From Prorocentrum cordatum (lineage: Eukaryota; Sar; Dinophyceae; Prorocentrales; Prorocentraceae), in the NCBI GenBank assembly GCA_963575745.1, contig CAUYUJ010016353.1:107501-169500 (forward strand): DNA of 62,000 nt, written 5' to 3'. The notes beneath the pieces are model-generated. The model worked only from the letters and a program-made list of their open reading frames with translations. It was not told where the DNA came from and did no database searches. Position numbers and translations under genes: made by a program. This document shows, piece after piece, positions 9,496-20,314 of the stretch. The number at the start of each line of letters is the position of its first letter. Position 1 is the stretch's first letter.

Positions 9496-11213
9496 ATCCA
9501 GCTGGAAGGAACGAGGAGTGGAGGATGAGGATTCGTCTTGGCCTACGGCTGCAGTCCTCTTGGGTGCGCCGACGTCCTCCGGTGTCCTGCCGGTGACTCC
9601 TCGTGCGCCTGTGCGCTCCTGCTTCCCGGCCTCGTTCTCCTGTCCTGCCCGGAATTGGAAGGACGATCCGTTGCCAGAGTAAATTTGTGTTCGACAAGCG
9701 GGCAGGGCGGCGTGGTTTGGGATATTTATTCACGGGGAAGTGGGAATGGTTGCGGTCCAAGGGGGCGTCGGGGATGAAGAAGGAGAGAAGTGGAAGACGG
9801 GAACAAGGAGGGGGGCGAGAGGTAACGTCGGTGGTAGGTTTCACGGGGGCACGAGTATTGCAGCCTACGTTTCGAAAAAGAAGTGGAGCTTCGGAGAGCT
9901 GCCACGGATGATTGCGTGCTGCATGTGTTTTCCATTCGCCGTTATTGGGCGAGACTTGACTGGCTAGCCAGTGCCACTGCCATGCTCGTTCTACCTACAA
10001 GCCCCGCTACGCGCCTGTTTCCACTGTCCGCTGTGACCAGTGCGATGGTCCACAAGAAGAAGACGGAAGGGCACCGACAGGTACAGCGAAATAATTCAGT
10101 GCGCAGTGGGCAGATCGACGAGGGTGAGGTGAAGGGGATGGTGAGAAGGTGGATTTTATGACGTCGAAGATTAATCGTTCGGTTGGTGTCAAGAGTGCGG
10201 GTGTATAGCAATACGCTCAGGGTTGCTGCAATCGGGGGCGACAAGCCTTGTGTGGGTGGGGGGGGGGGAACGGGAAAAACGGTGCTCGCTCAGTTCGGTA
10301 ACAGGTTGAGCCCGACTAGTTTGTGTGTTGTAGGTGTAGGGTGAGCGGGCGGGGATGAGAAGGGTGTGGATGCGCAGATGCATCACCAGCTTGAAAGCGA
10401 GGAAGATGAGGATGTGAAACAGGAAGAGGTCGATGAGTAGGATGGTAGTGACGAGAAAGAGTGAGAACGATGTGGTGGGTGGAGAGGGGGAGAGGAATGT
10501 CAGTAGAGGGAAGAGGGGAATAAGGGGGGAGGAGTCCGCGGGGAGGAAAGGAGGAGGAGGAGGATTGTAGTCTAGCGTCATGCCCTTGAGCGTAGGTATA
10601 ATCCTGGAAAGTCGGATGGTGCACAAGGGCTCACCCACCCTTGGAACGGTGCTCCAAGGTACAAGGACCCTTGCAGGCATGTGATATGAGTGTCAACGTA
10701 CCACTAGTCAGCCACCTCCGTTGTGATACACGTCGATCCTTGCTCAGCCTGCGTGCAAGAGAAATTGGAGCGTATCTGCACACGCTGGAGGCGGTTGCGT
10801 TTGAGAGGCTATGGCTTCCTCACCTCCTGCCGGCGTGGAGTAGACGGCGGAGCGAGGACGCCAAGGAAATGAGTGGGGGGCACTCAGACTACGCAGCGTT
10901 GAATGAGCGTGCGTGCCCGTGCGGCAGGGTGCAACCAGGGTGTAGGTGGATGGTTTATGTGGACATTGTAGCCACAGGCCACCTCTGTACGGCATCTCAG
11001 GTTTGGTGGCCCATATCGCCATGTGCCGTACAGGTAGCACGTCATGTTGCATGTCCCACCGCCTGTGCAGAGGACGATCACGTCAAGCGCTGGCTCCCCA
11101 GCCTTGCTCGAGAGGGCCCCAGGAGCGCTCGCTGGGGGCCGCAGTGGCGGGACGGCTCGATCCCTCAGGGGGGACACGTGGGCCTGCTCAACCGCGGGGA
11201 GGAACGCCTGCCT
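9496..11213. other. Intronic region, no recognised feature
   Basis: Mixed sequence inside the 7.1-kb intron between E2 and E3. It includes a purine-rich stretch (about 10380-10565). A 230-codon + strand ORF starts at 10641. It is Cys/Trp-containing and not obviously repeat-derived, but I recognise no domain and competing ORFs overlap it, so I do not call it a gene. Confidence 0.3.
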
Positions 11214-11442
11214 TCAAGCAGTGGCGAAGCGTCCTGGCTCGCCGATAGCCCTACCAAACCATTTTCTAAGAACCTTTTGTGGTTTCCACGAAGTGTTCTG
11301 AGAACATGTCTGGTTGAGATTGTCTTGTTTTAACACGTCGTGTCTATGTTCCAAGAACATTGTTTTTGTTATTCGAGCATTTTGGGCTTCTGAGAACATT
11401 TCGTGGTAAGACTATAGGAATGCCGGGACGGCCCCTGCTCAA
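11214..11442. mobile_element. MITE-like family C, copy 1
   Basis: About 229 bases. The ends form an imperfect ~43-base inverted repeat: left TCAAGCAGTGGCGAAGCGTC..., right reverse-complemented TTGAGCAGGGGCCGTCCCGG.... The core has several TTCTAAGAACATT-type motifs. Copies lie at 12006, 32480, 35749 and 41754. Confidence 0.85.
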
Positions 11443-11849
11443 TTCCTGCGGTGTCGGCGGCCACCAGCTTTCTGTTACCATCTGTCCCCCGACCACCGCG
11501 TGCCAACAACTCAATCGCGAACGTAGTTCGGACCTGCGTCAGCAATCTAGTCACCCGTCGTCGTTAGCGGCCCCGAGCGAGCACCATGAGGCCCCCCAGA
11601 GGACCTCAAGAGGGCCCCGAAAAGATCTTCAGGTGCCCTTGGCCATCTGAATGTCTTATCGGGGGCATCTTGGAGTCCGTTCGGAATCCAAAATAGACCC
11701 CGAGCGAGCACCGAGAGGTCCCCCCAGGTGCCCCGAGAGGCCCCCAAGAGAGCACCGAAAAGATAACCAGATGACCATGGCCATCTGAATATCTTTCTGG
11801 GGGCCTCTCTGTCCCCAGTCGGGGTCCGTGACCTCTTAACCGAAGTGTG

Positions 11850-12005
11850 AGAACCAAGGAGACATAAGTGAGCAGGACCGCCCTTGTCGCCGGGCTGTGT
11901 CCTTGAGGCGATTGCCTGGCGACGAGGGCAAAATCGCAGAATCTGCAGATGCACGATAGCTGGCACTGCCGCCATCCAGTGTCCAAAAGGAGGCGAACCT
12001 TGGTA
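11850..12005. repeat. Isolated unit of the CCTCGCGACGGGGG satellite-like repeat
   Basis: Contains GTGTCCTTGAGGCGATTGCC, TGGCGACGAGGGCAAAATCG and CTGGCACTGCCGCCATCC, matching units of the array at 13140-14520. It abuts family C copy 2. Confidence 0.7.
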
Positions 12006-12237
12006 TCGAGCAGTCGCGAAGCGTCCTGGCTTGCCTATAGGCCCACAACACAATGTTCTAAAACCGATTGTAGTCTTCACGAAAGGTTCCTACAACTCGT
12101 TTGGCTGATAGCGTCTTGTTTGAACACATCGGGGCGATATTTTAAGAGCAGTGTTTTTGTTATGTGAACGTGTTTGGGTTCTGAAAATGTTTCGTCGTAG
12201 GCCTATCGGAATGCCGGGACGGTCGGTCGCTGCTCAA
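12006..12237. mobile_element. MITE-like family C, copy 2
   Basis: Left end TCGAGCAGTCGCGAAGCGTC and right end ACGGTCGGTCGCTGCTCAA, with CCTATAGGCCCACAA next to the left arm and the usual AT-rich core. Confidence 0.85.
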
Positions 12238-12424
12238 TGGTAGCGGCACTTGGTAGCGGTTCGACGTGAGAGCGTGCATGACTGCCGTCATTGCCGCCAG
12301 GCGACTTCCTTGAGGCACTTGCTTCGCGACGGGGACAAGTGGGCACTGCCGCCAGACAGCATCCAATAATAGCGGTTGAGGCTCTTCACTGTTACTTTTA
12401 AATAACGTTGCGCTCGCGTCGGCC

Positions 12425-13112
12425 TGTTTACCAGTGGATGTTGGTTTTACCGGCGGATGTCGGCCATTTACTGGTGCATGAGCTGAAATGAGGAAAACGC
12501 ATTCACTGTTAAACATGAATGCCGGTGGATGTACTTAGGCTTCCGGTGGATGTCAATTTCACCGGTGTATGCTGTCGGCGACGCCAAAGCACGCGCGCGC
12601 CTGCACATACACATAAATGCCATTGCGTGGCCTCGCCCGTGTTAGGCACCCGCGGACATGTGATTACGCAAGGTTGTTCATCCAGCCAGCAGCGGCAATT
12701 CCTGCCACCGTGCCCTGACGCGGTGGCAGAAATTGTCGTCTATGGCCGGATGCGCGAACGTGCGTGGTCTCATGTCCATGGGTGCCTGGCGCGGGCGTGG
12801 CCGCGCATTGACATGTATGCTTGTGTGCACGAGCGCCCGCGTGCACCTTGACGCACTCATGGTTGTGCGTGAAAGACGGCGACGGTGATGTCGTGGGTGC
12901 ATGATAGAAAAACGCGCGTGAAGTAAATCATGTTTAATATTGACCGTAACATGACCAAGGGATGCGTTGATGGATTACCGGTGGATGCTGGAATACCAGT
13001 GGATGTTGGTTTTCTGGTGGATGTGGTTGAATTACCGGTGGGTGACAGCATCCACTGTTACATTTTACCGGCGGATGACCAAAATGCTGCAAGTTTACCG
13101 GTGTATGAACAT
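12425..13112. repeat. Interrupted minisatellite with unit TTACCGGTGGATG
   Basis: Clusters of TTACC(G/A)G(T/C)GGATG followed by short spacers occur at 12430-12570 and 12975-13110. Ordinary sequence (12580-12970) separates them. The 323-codon ORF running through this region is repeat-derived. Confidence 0.75.
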
Positions 13113-13139
13113 GTTGCACAACATCCATTGTTAAAAAGT

Positions 13140-14515
13140 AACGTTGGTGAGCCTCTGGGCCGCTGGCCTTGCCGCCGGGAAGCGTTCTTGAGGCATTTGC
13201 CTCGCGACGGGGGCAAACGCGCAGGATCTGCTAATGCACGCAAGCTGGCGCTGCCGCCCGGCAGCGCCCAACCCAACGGAGACGCGTGTGAGGACAGGGC
13301 CGTTAAGAGCGTGCAAGGCCGCCGGCCCTGCCGCCGGACTGGGGAGACACGAGGGCGCGCAGGACTGCCAGCCTCGCCGCGAGGCAGCGCCCTGGAGGCA
13401 ACAGCCTCGCTGTGGGTGTGCATGATCTGCGGGAGGCTGGCATTGCCGCCAGCCTGCTTCCAAAAAGAGGCGAATCTGGGCGGCGGTTCCGAACTGTGTG
13501 TGTGTGAAGTCCGCTCATATCCCCATTCTATCATCACATACCGCAATTGTATCGGCTCAAGTATTGGCATTACTACTGACAAAGCACTGCCCCCTGTGCA
13601 GTGCCATGGAAAAAGGAGTCTTCCTCCTCCTTGCCTCTACCAAGGAACCCTGTATAGGAACGGCCCTTCGGCCGTCTCCCTATACACACACGAGCCGCCA
13701 CCAGGGTCTGGAACTGCCACAAAGGAGGGGGCCGCCGGACGTTCCTTCAGGCCCCGCCAGACTTTCCTCCAGGCTGTGTCTTTGGATGCACGAAATCTGG
13801 CACTGCGGCCAGCAAGTGTTCAAACTGAGACAACCTTGGTTATCGGTGCCACGTGCGAGATGTGTTGGGCCGCCAGTCTTGCCGCAGGCCCACGTCCTTG
13901 AGGCAATTCCGCGACGGTGTTAACCGTGCAGAATCAGCGGACGCACGATGGCTCGCACTGCCGCTGTTTCAATGATGACGGACCATGGTTACCGTTTGAC
14001 GTGAGAGTGTGCAGGCCCGGCCGCGCCGCCGGGCACCGTCCTTGAGGCATCTGCCTCGCGTCGGGGGCAGGCGTGCAGATTCAGCACATGCACGCAATTC
14101 GCGCTGCCGGCAGGCAGTGCCCACAGGAAACGGAGTAGTGTGCAGGGCCGCCAGACTTGCCGCCGGCCTGTGTCTTTGAGGCAGCACCCTCGCGACGGGG
14201 GTAAGCGTGCGTAGTATGCGGACACACGATGGTTCGCACTGCCGCCAGCCAGTGCCTCAAAGACGAGCCTTGGTAACGGTCCGACGTGTGAGTGTGCAGG
14301 GCAGTTGGACTTGCCGCCAGGCACCGTCCTTGAGGCATCTGCCTCGCGACGGGGCCAGGCGTGCAGACTCAGCAAATGCAAGCGAAGCGCCCACGGGAAA
14401 CGAGGTGCGAGAGCCAGGGAGAAATGAGTGTGCAGGACCACTGGCCTTGCCGCCAGGCTGTGTCCTTGCGGCGACTGGTTCGCTGTCGCCTGGCCACTCA
14501 CTGGCTAAAAGGCTG
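13140..14515. repeat. Satellite-like tandem array, unit about 160-180 bp
   Basis: About eight degenerate units. Each holds GTGTGCAGGGCCGCC-, CTTGCCGCC-GGC, GTCCTTGAGGCA-CTGCC, CTCGCGACGGGGGCA and GCACTGCCGCCAGCCAGTG blocks in the same order. Unit lengths vary, so divergence is old. No coding signal. Confidence 0.8.
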
Positions 14516-14599
14516 CCATTAAGAGGACGGAACTCTTAGTGGCGCCCCGTGCGGAGCTTCGGATTTTCCCCTGGCCCAGTATCGAATGGCGTCGGCACG

Positions 14600-14825
14600 G
14601 GGGGGCAGGCGGAGGAGGAGGAGGAGGAGGAGGAGGACGAAAAGGAGGAGGAGGAGGAGGAGGAGGTACACGAGGAGGAGGAGGACGACGAGGAAGAGGA
14701 AGGGGGAGGAGGAGGAGGAGGAGGAAGGAGGAGGAGGAGGAGAGGAGGAGGAGGTACAGGAGGAGGAGAGGGAGGAGGAGGAGGAGGAGGAGGAGGAGGA
14801 GGAGGACGAAGAGGAGGTAGTGGCA
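14600..14825. repeat. (GGA)n tract
   Basis: Purine-only GGA/GAA triplets on the + strand. ORFs on both strands are repeat artefacts. Confidence 0.95.
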
Positions 14826-15001
14826 CGGGGCGGAGGAAAGGGCGAGGCGAGGCGGAGGAGGCGAATGGTGAGAAGGAGCAGGAGGGCGAGAAGCAGGATG
14901 AGCGGTAAACAGGGAGGGTAACGGAGCGCAAGGACGCAGAGGAACGCGAAACAGGGAGGAGGGCTGATCAGCGGGGGTGATCAGCAGCGCCCGCCCTGCA
15001 G

Positions 15002-15085
15002 GCCAGGCCCCGCGAGGAGATCGGGGCGTGCGGTACCGAGAAGTGCCAGGGAAATTGCGTGGACGGCGCCTGGGAGGACTGGCAG
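15002..15085 (+). CDS. TSP1-repeat gene, exon E3 (end of one TSP1 domain, start of the next)
   Basis: The exon has 28 codons and is phase 0 at both ends. The acceptor is CCCTGCAG|GCCAGG and the donor is TGGCAG|GCGCGC (GC type). It encodes ARPREEIGACGTEKC, the last two cysteines of the TSP1 domain begun in E1/E2. Then come QGNCVDGAWEDWQ, the opening cysteine and first two tryptophans of the next domain. Splicing to the exon at 17016 gives WEDWQ-AWTPCSVSC, a perfect W-x2-W-x2-W-x2-CS-x-SC opening. This exon ties two domains together and argues against chance matches. Confidence 0.75.
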
Positions 15086-15754
15086 GCGCGCTCCCGGAGG
15101 AGTGATGGGGCAACCTGCTGCGTTGTGTAGATCGCGCAAGCGGTTTCCACTTTTGGCCCAGGCGTGAATTTGTTATGTTGGCGTCGGGGAGATGGCGGGT
15201 ACAGGACGAATGACGGCATTCGTTGTTAGTGCCCACATGGAAAAAGGTCCATGAACATGGCGCGGAGTTTGGAAGGGGCAGTTTCAGCAATTGATTCCCC
15301 CCATCTCCACCTCAACAGTGTCTTGGAAGCAGAAGTGGTGTTTCCCCGCCCGTACCTCCTTTGATCTCAAGATGACGCCACCCAAGCACATGTCCTCGGA
15401 TCCTTGGCTTTAAAACTGGCAAGAGAAGATTGCCAGGCATATAGCTTCTTGTACATACGCCATGGTGCTCCAAGGGTTCACGCATATGCACGATTGCTGG
15501 GCCACTCCCTCGAAGATCTCTTATCCAAGACGCGGGACGAACGTGCACATGTATTCCAACAACGATGTAGGATCCGTCAATTCCCAACGTCCTCCTGGGG
15601 CGTATGAGAGGCCGCATGGGCCCTCCTGGCCTGGCGGTGGCATATCCCTGGATTTCGGAGTCGTGGTGCGTCCCGAAGTTAGCCAGGGATTCGAGGGCTC
15701 CCTCGCCAAGCCTGGAGAGACAAGAGACGATATGTGTATGTAGATGTATGTATA

Positions 15755-15955
15755 TGAGGCGTTCCAGAAAGTGCCTTGCCGTCGAGGATCGAAGGAGTTG
15801 AAATCTCTTCCGCCGCGCAAGGGCGGCGGAAGTAAAACAAGGCCGCCTCCACGGGCGGAAGCCGGCGGAAGGGCGGCGGAAGGCGGCGGACGTAAAAGAT
15901 GTTCCCCAAAGGAATGACCACGTCTTTGGGTTCAGGGTTTCCGGAATCACCCATA
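15755..15955. repeat. Dispersed ~210-bp repeat, copy 2
   Basis: GGCGTTCCAGAAAGTGCCTT start, GGCGGAAG-rich centre and GGGTTCAGGGTTTCCGGAAT end match the copy at 5245. Confidence 0.75.
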
Positions 15956-16019
15956 TGTTTTCTGTTAATTTTTAATGTATATATATATATATACACATAG
16001 TTTCTTCTTCGACAGTTCT

Positions 16020-16465
16020 TTTAGCGGAAACCCCTCCCTTGTGCATGAATTCGGCCCTGGGTCCCAGCTGGGATACATCCGAATGTGTTTCTCCGGGAGC
16101 CCCCCCCCCGACCGTCCTTCATCGCCTGAGCGGGTCCAGGATCGCTTCTCGGAGGGTCCCGCGAGCCCCCCAAACAGCCAGAAAGCGCTCCAAGAAGTCT
16201 CCAAGATGGCCCCAAGACGGTCCAAAAGACTTCCGAAACGGCCCAAGAGAGCCCCAAAACGGCCCAAGAAAGGTCCCTGAGGGCCCAGAGGGACCCAAAA
16301 TTGCCTAATAAAAGTCCCTGAGGTCCCACAGGCGCAGCAGGGGGGGCCCCCCCCTTCTCCGGCAGAGCCACCCCCGGCACCACTCCCCCAGCAGAGCTTG
16401 AGCTCAGGCTCCAGGCTTTAGCTTAGGGCTTGTGAACCTCACACGCCGGATCGGCGGATATGCAT
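16020..16465. repeat. Dispersed repeat ending TCACACGCCGGATCGGCGGAT
   Basis: Contains many CCAAGAAAGTCC/CCCAAGACGGTCC-like units (16130-16330). It then has GGCAGAGCCACCCCCGGCAC, GAGGCT/GAGCTC repeats and CTCACACGCCGGATCGGCGG. The same final blocks occur at 54630-54735, preceded there by similar CTTGG-unit arrays on the opposite strand. Confidence 0.65.
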
Positions 16466-16493
16466 GTGTAATATTTTTATTTATACATACATA

Positions 16494-16679
16494 CCCAGAC
16501 ATGCGACGTCCTGATTTTTTCAGGACGGCGTCTCAGGAAGACTAGACCCTTTTCCTGGGGCCAGTTCTTCATCCTGAATCGTTTTTTGACGGTCCCGAGG
16601 CCCGGCGAGGGCCGCCTTGTGCCGAAAATAGTTATAAACCACCCGTCCTGATTTTTTTAACGACGCGATCATGTCTGGG
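16494..16679 (-). mobile_element. MITE-like family B, intact copy
   Basis: 186 bases with terminal inverted repeats CCCAGACATG(C/A)... and ...ATCATGTCTGGG. Internal order is CAGGACGGCGTCTCAGGAAG, CCCTTTTCCTGGGGCC, TTTTTTGACGGTCCCGAGGC, CCGGCGAGGGCC. With the copy at 31498 it defines the family borders. Confidence 0.85.
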
Positions 16680-16889
16680 TGCATACACAAATCCAGCAAA
16701 GACAACAGGACAACAGTACGGCAACCACCCTAAAAGCCCAGCGCCCCCAAGGGGGACCGTCTAATCGTACATGCCCCCGCGTGTGCCTCTCGCGCTTCCC
16801 TCGCTCTTCGTTCCCCTCTCTCCCCTCGTCCGCAACTGCAGAGCACTACAGGACCCTTGGCTCCCGCGCGTCCTGATGCTGGTGGTGCT

Positions 16890-17014
16890 GACGGCGTAGT
16901 GTGACACGAACGACGACGACCACGACGACGACGGCCACCATTACGACGAAGACAACGACGCCGGCGACGACGACGGCGGCGACGACGACGACGCCCGAGA
17001 GAGCAGCAGCCGCA
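16890..17014. repeat. (GAC)n-like tract before exon E4
   Basis: Degenerate GAC/GAC-CAC triplets running up to the acceptor of exon E4. The same arrangement is seen before its partial duplicate at 22136. Confidence 0.85.
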
Positions 17015-17015
17015 G

Positions 17016-17102
17016 GCCTGGACGCCCTGCTCCGTGTCGTGCGACGGCGGCACCCGCTTCCGCAAGCGCCGGATCGCCAGGATGGCGAACTCGTGCGGCA
17101 AG
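17016..17102 (+). CDS. TSP1-repeat gene, exon E4 (second TSP1 domain)
   Basis: After the acceptor CAGCCGCAG|GCCTGG the exon encodes AWTPCSVSCDGGTRFRKRR and then IARMANSCGK, the third Trp and first three Cys of a TSP1 domain. It ends GGCAAG|GCCTCC (GC donor, phase 0). Exon E3 joins in phase to give WEDWQAWTPCSVSC. The basic RFRKRRI segment matches the R-x-R-x-R strand of TSP1 repeats. The domain's last two cysteines must lie in a later exon, possibly the tentative one at 17698. Confidence 0.7.
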
Positions 17103-17144
17103 GCCTCCCGCCCCTCTCGGGCCGATCGGAAGGGGGGGGGGCTC

Positions 17145-17340
17145 CTCCTCCTGCTCCTCCTCCTTCTTCTCCTCCTCCTCCTCCTCCTCCTCCTCCTCCT
17201 CCTCTTCCTCTTCCTCCTCCTCCCCCGCCTCCTCCTCCTCCTCCCTCCTCCCTCCTCCTCCTCCCCCCTCCTCCTCCTCCCTCCTCCTCCTCCCTCCTCC
17301 TCCTCCTCCTCCCCTCCCCCTCCCCTCTCCTCCCCCTCCC
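17145..17340. repeat. (TCC)n tract
   Basis: CTCCTCCTCC on the + strand, downstream of exon E4. Confidence 0.95.
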
Positions 17341-17368
17341 CCGGGCCGAACGGACGGGGGGGATTAGG

Positions 17369-17552
17369 GTAGTCGAAAAAACGCTATAAACATAAACTTT
17401 TGGCGCTCCGCGCGGAATTCTTGGCCCCTGCGGCGCCTCTGGCGCCGCCCCTGGCGCGCTCCGCGCGCCAGGGAGAGAGGCCCAGCGCGGATCCAAGAAC
17501 TCCGCGCGGAGCGCCAAAAGTTTACGTCTATGCCGTTGTTTCTTCTTCTACG
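17369..17552. mobile_element. Palindromic element family D, copy 1
   Basis: Almost the whole 184 bases fold back on themselves. The left arm has AAACTTTTGGCGCTCCGCGC, GGAATTCTTGG, and the right arm is its near-exact inverse. A central hairpin CTGGCGCGCTCCGCGCGCCAG-type stem lies between. Imperfect direct repeats CGGGCCGAACGGA-GGGGGGGA flank it at 17342 and 17554, a possible target duplication. Related copies are at 51840-52042 and 52570-52690. Confidence 0.85.
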
Positions 17553-17697
17553 CTCGGGCCGAACGGAAGGGGGGGATCGGGAAGGGGGGGATGGGTGGGG
17601 GGGGGGGGGGAGGGGGGCGAAATCTGCTGCATGCAGCTCTGGTTTCGGCCCCGCCGCCGGGCCCAGTCCTCGGTGCACGGGCGCCTCCCAGCGCCAG

Positions 17698-17793
17698 GAC
17701 GCGCCAGGAAAATCCGCCAGCGTCCCGCGAGCTGCTTCTCGACCCTGCCCCTTGTTATCCTGCGCTTGCGCCCCACCCGGCCCACGCGCGTGG
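17698..17793 (+). CDS. Tentative TSP1 exon E5 (end of second domain)
   Basis: In phase 0 after GCGCCAG|GACGCG the frame reads DAPGKSASVPRAASRPC, then PLLSC with a C-x4-C ending like that of E3, then AC and a Pro-rich segment. It would finish the domain opened by E4. The match is loose (no conserved Glu before the first Cys) and the 3' border is not defined. Confidence 0.3.
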
Positions 17794-17811
17794 CCTCCTA
17801 GAGGACCGAGC

Positions 17812-17925
17812 GCTCCTGCGACTTTTTGTGGCCCTTGGGGGGGTCGCTGGGGGCGCCCTCGTGGCCGCGCTGGTGGGCGCGGTCCAGAGCGAGCCGGCCA
17901 GCACGGGACCCCCCAGGGAGGAAGA
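17812..17925 (+). other. Exon-like segment with a hydrophobic helix
   Basis: One + frame reads LLRLFVALGGVAGGALVAAL and continues VGAVQSEPAS, which would make a plausible membrane helix. It starts after TCCTAGAG|GACC. The other five frames are also open and GC-rich here, so this may be chance. No transcript evidence is available. Confidence 0.2.
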
Positions 17926-17944
17926 AGGGGGGTGAGGTGGACGG

Positions 17945-18110
17945 GGGATGGGAGGAGGAGGAGGAGGAGGAGGAGGAGGAGGAGGAGGAGGAGAAAATGA
18001 GAAAAAGGAGGAAGGAGGAGGAGGAAAGGGAAAAGGAGGAAGGATGAGGAGGAGGAGGAAGAGGAGGAAGGAGGAGGAGGAAGGAAAGGAGGAAGAGGTG
18101 AAGGAGGAAG
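17945..18110. repeat. (GGA)n tract
   Basis: GGA/GAA triplets on the + strand, immediately before a large dispersed repeat. Confidence 0.95.
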
Positions 18111-18112
18111 AC

Positions 18113-18880
18113 CAGTGCACACCGAAGACCATCAACGATATTGCAATAAGCTCTCCCTCCCAGTTCCCTCTTCACAGGCCACCACAAGGGTTCATTCTCA
18201 CTGAGGGAAGTGTCCCATTGGAAGACAAACATTTGAAAATCCTGAACGGTGCCAGGACACCATTCCTGGGATTCCAACGCCGCAAGAAAAAACCGTAACT
18301 GTTGCGTCTTGACGGTCCTGAATCGTACCAGAACGCCATCCATCGGATTTCTACCCAGCGAATCAACATACGTGTAGCGCCCCGACAGTCCAACATCGTG
18401 CAAAAGCATCAGATCGGGGACGTTAACAATGATAATCCTTGACACCGTTGTGAACTCTTGAAGCGAATGTGCGCGGCGCTGAGGCGAGAGCCACATTTTG
18501 AAAAGGAACCGTCCTCCATCCTTGAAGCACTTGCAATATGCTTGTGCGGCGCTAAGGCGGGAGCCACACGTTGAAAGGGCTCCGCCCTACATCCGTGAAA
18601 CTGTTTTGCAATGTTGTATCAAACGTGCGAATATGCGCATCGCTAATGCGAGAGCCACATATTGAAAATGAGCCGCCCTCCATCCGTGAAGCTCTTGCAC
18701 ATGTTTAATACGAATGTTCGCGGCGCTCAGGCGACAGGCACGTTTCGACAGCGGCACGCCCTCCATCCGTGAAAAAAATACAACTTCTCAGCTTAAGGAT
18801 CACACATGGCGAGGAAGTCTCAGGCAACATGCCCGGCCTGCCCTACCGACACGCTTCGGGGTGCTACAGGGAGGCGCTGT
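18113..18880. repeat. Large dispersed repeat (~700-770 bp), copy 1
   Basis: The first half consists of ~50-bp subunits resembling GTCCTGAATCGTACCAGAAC, GCCATCC, GGATTTCTACC. The second half consists of ~80-bp subunits with GTGCGCGGCGCTGAGGCGAG, AGCCACATTTTGAAAAGGAA and CCATCC-TGAAG. Copy 2 with the same order, including the 3' GCGAGGAAGTCTCAGGC block, is at 50165-50865. Both copies follow a purine tract. Confidence 0.85.
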
Positions 18881-19091
18881 CTACAAGAAAGGAATGGAGA
18901 AGGAGAGGAAGGGAGAGGTGAAGGAGATCGAACCAGAAGGATGAGGGAGAAGGACGACGGCAGATAATATGTGTCTTTCTCCCTCTCATCATCATGGTGA
19001 TGAGAAGGAGGGCCAGGGATTGATCCTCAGTGGGAGGGAGGAGGGAGCAGGGCGGAGGGCGGAGGGAGGAGGAGGAGGAGGAGGGGGAGGG

Positions 19092-19191
19092 NNNNNNNNN
19101 NNNNNNNNNNNNNNNNNNNNNNNNNNNNNNNNNNNNNNNNNNNNNNNNNNNNNNNNNNNNNNNNNNNNNNNNNNNNNNNNNNNNNNNNNNN
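19092..19191. other. Assembly gap (100 N)
   Basis: A run of exactly 100 N between a GGA tract and a TAG tract. The size is a placeholder and real sequence, including exons, may be missing. Confidence 0.99.
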
Positions 19192-19270
19192 TAGTCGTAG
19201 TAGTAGTGGTAGTAGTGGTAGTAGTAGTAGTGGTAGTAGTAGTAGTCGCAGTAGTAGTAGTAGTAGTAGC

Positions 19271-19335
<65 letters not shown>

Positions 19336-19340
19336 TAGTC

Positions 19341-19410
<70 letters not shown>

Positions 19411-19433
19411 TAGTAGTAGTCGTAGTAGTAGTA

Positions 19434-19483
<50 letters not shown>

Positions 19484-19640
19484 CGTAGTCGTAGTAGTAG
19501 TAGTAGTAGTAGGAGGAGGAGGAGGAGGAGGAGGAGGAGAAGGAGGAGGAGGTGGAGGAGGAGGATGAGCAGGACGAGGAGGAGCAGGAGAAGGCGCAGG
19601 AGGAGCTGGAGAATGCGGAGGAGGAGGCGGAGGATGAGGA
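19192..19640. repeat. (TAG)n followed by (GGA)n microsatellite
   Basis: About 320 bases of TAGTAG with occasional TGG/TCG variants, then GGA triplets. Reads as poly-Val/Tyr/Leu on translation, none of it meaningful. Confidence 0.97.
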
Positions 19641-19746
19641 GTAGGAGGAGCCAGCCACCAGGCCAGCTAGTTCCGCCTGCGCCAGCCTCACTTTCGCGCG
19701 TCGCCTGTTCTGTCTTCTTTGTTCTCACTGCGTGCTTTGACTAACT

Positions 19747-19899
19747 TTAAGTTGGGCCTGTCCTTCTACAGGAGGAAAATTCAAATCTAGTAGAACATAT
19801 TCGGGGAACGGGTTGTGTTTGCCTTTTTCGCTACTTCTGAATATTGTTTGATTATTTTTTCCATCCAAAATCCGTCTGTAGGGGGACATGCCCGACCTA
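19747..19899. mobile_element. MITE-like family A, copy 2
   Basis: TTAAGTTGGGCCTGTCCTTC left end and GGGGGACATGCCCGACCTA right end, with family core GGGGAACGGGTTGTG and ATTGTTTGATTATTTTTTCC. Confidence 0.88.
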
Positions 19900-19904
19900 C
19901 AACT

Positions 19905-20090
19905 AGTGGAGGTTCGGGAACCAGTATCATAGCAGAGAGGGGACCATCTCAAAGACGTCCTTGACCACTGTGCCAGAGGATGGCCCGACACAAAATTCAG
20001 CCCTACAGCTGCCCAGCGCACCTGTGGCGATGACCCACGGAAGCTGCGCCACAGAAGTTGGGTGCCAGCTACTCTGAGCGCGGTAGTGTG
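19905..20090 (+). other. Exon-like open segment next to MITE A copy 2
   Basis: One + frame, from about 19938, reads GDHLKDVLDHCARGWPDTKF followed by other ordinary-looking residues. A second + frame also looks protein-like. Neither matches a family I recognise. Confidence 0.2.
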
Positions 20091-20314
20091 CACGTGTACG
20101 TTTGTTCGTGCTGTTCGGTCTTTATTATCCGGTCCTTATATTACTAAGGCTGTTAATCGCTGATTGTTCTCCAATCCTCCGCATCGGCGACAGGCATCGT
20201 TACTCTAGCCCTTGGGCACTCTGCCGTTGTCTGTACTCTTTATAGTGTATGTTGCATGGCATCAGTTGCCACTATAACGCTGCAAGCCTCGCTTATAAAT
20301 TAGAAAAAGAAGCA

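Noticed and set aside
18864-19728. Tyr- and Leu-rich ORFs over 19.2-19.5 kb
   Set aside because: Artefacts of the (TAG)n microsatellite and they cross the 100-N gap.
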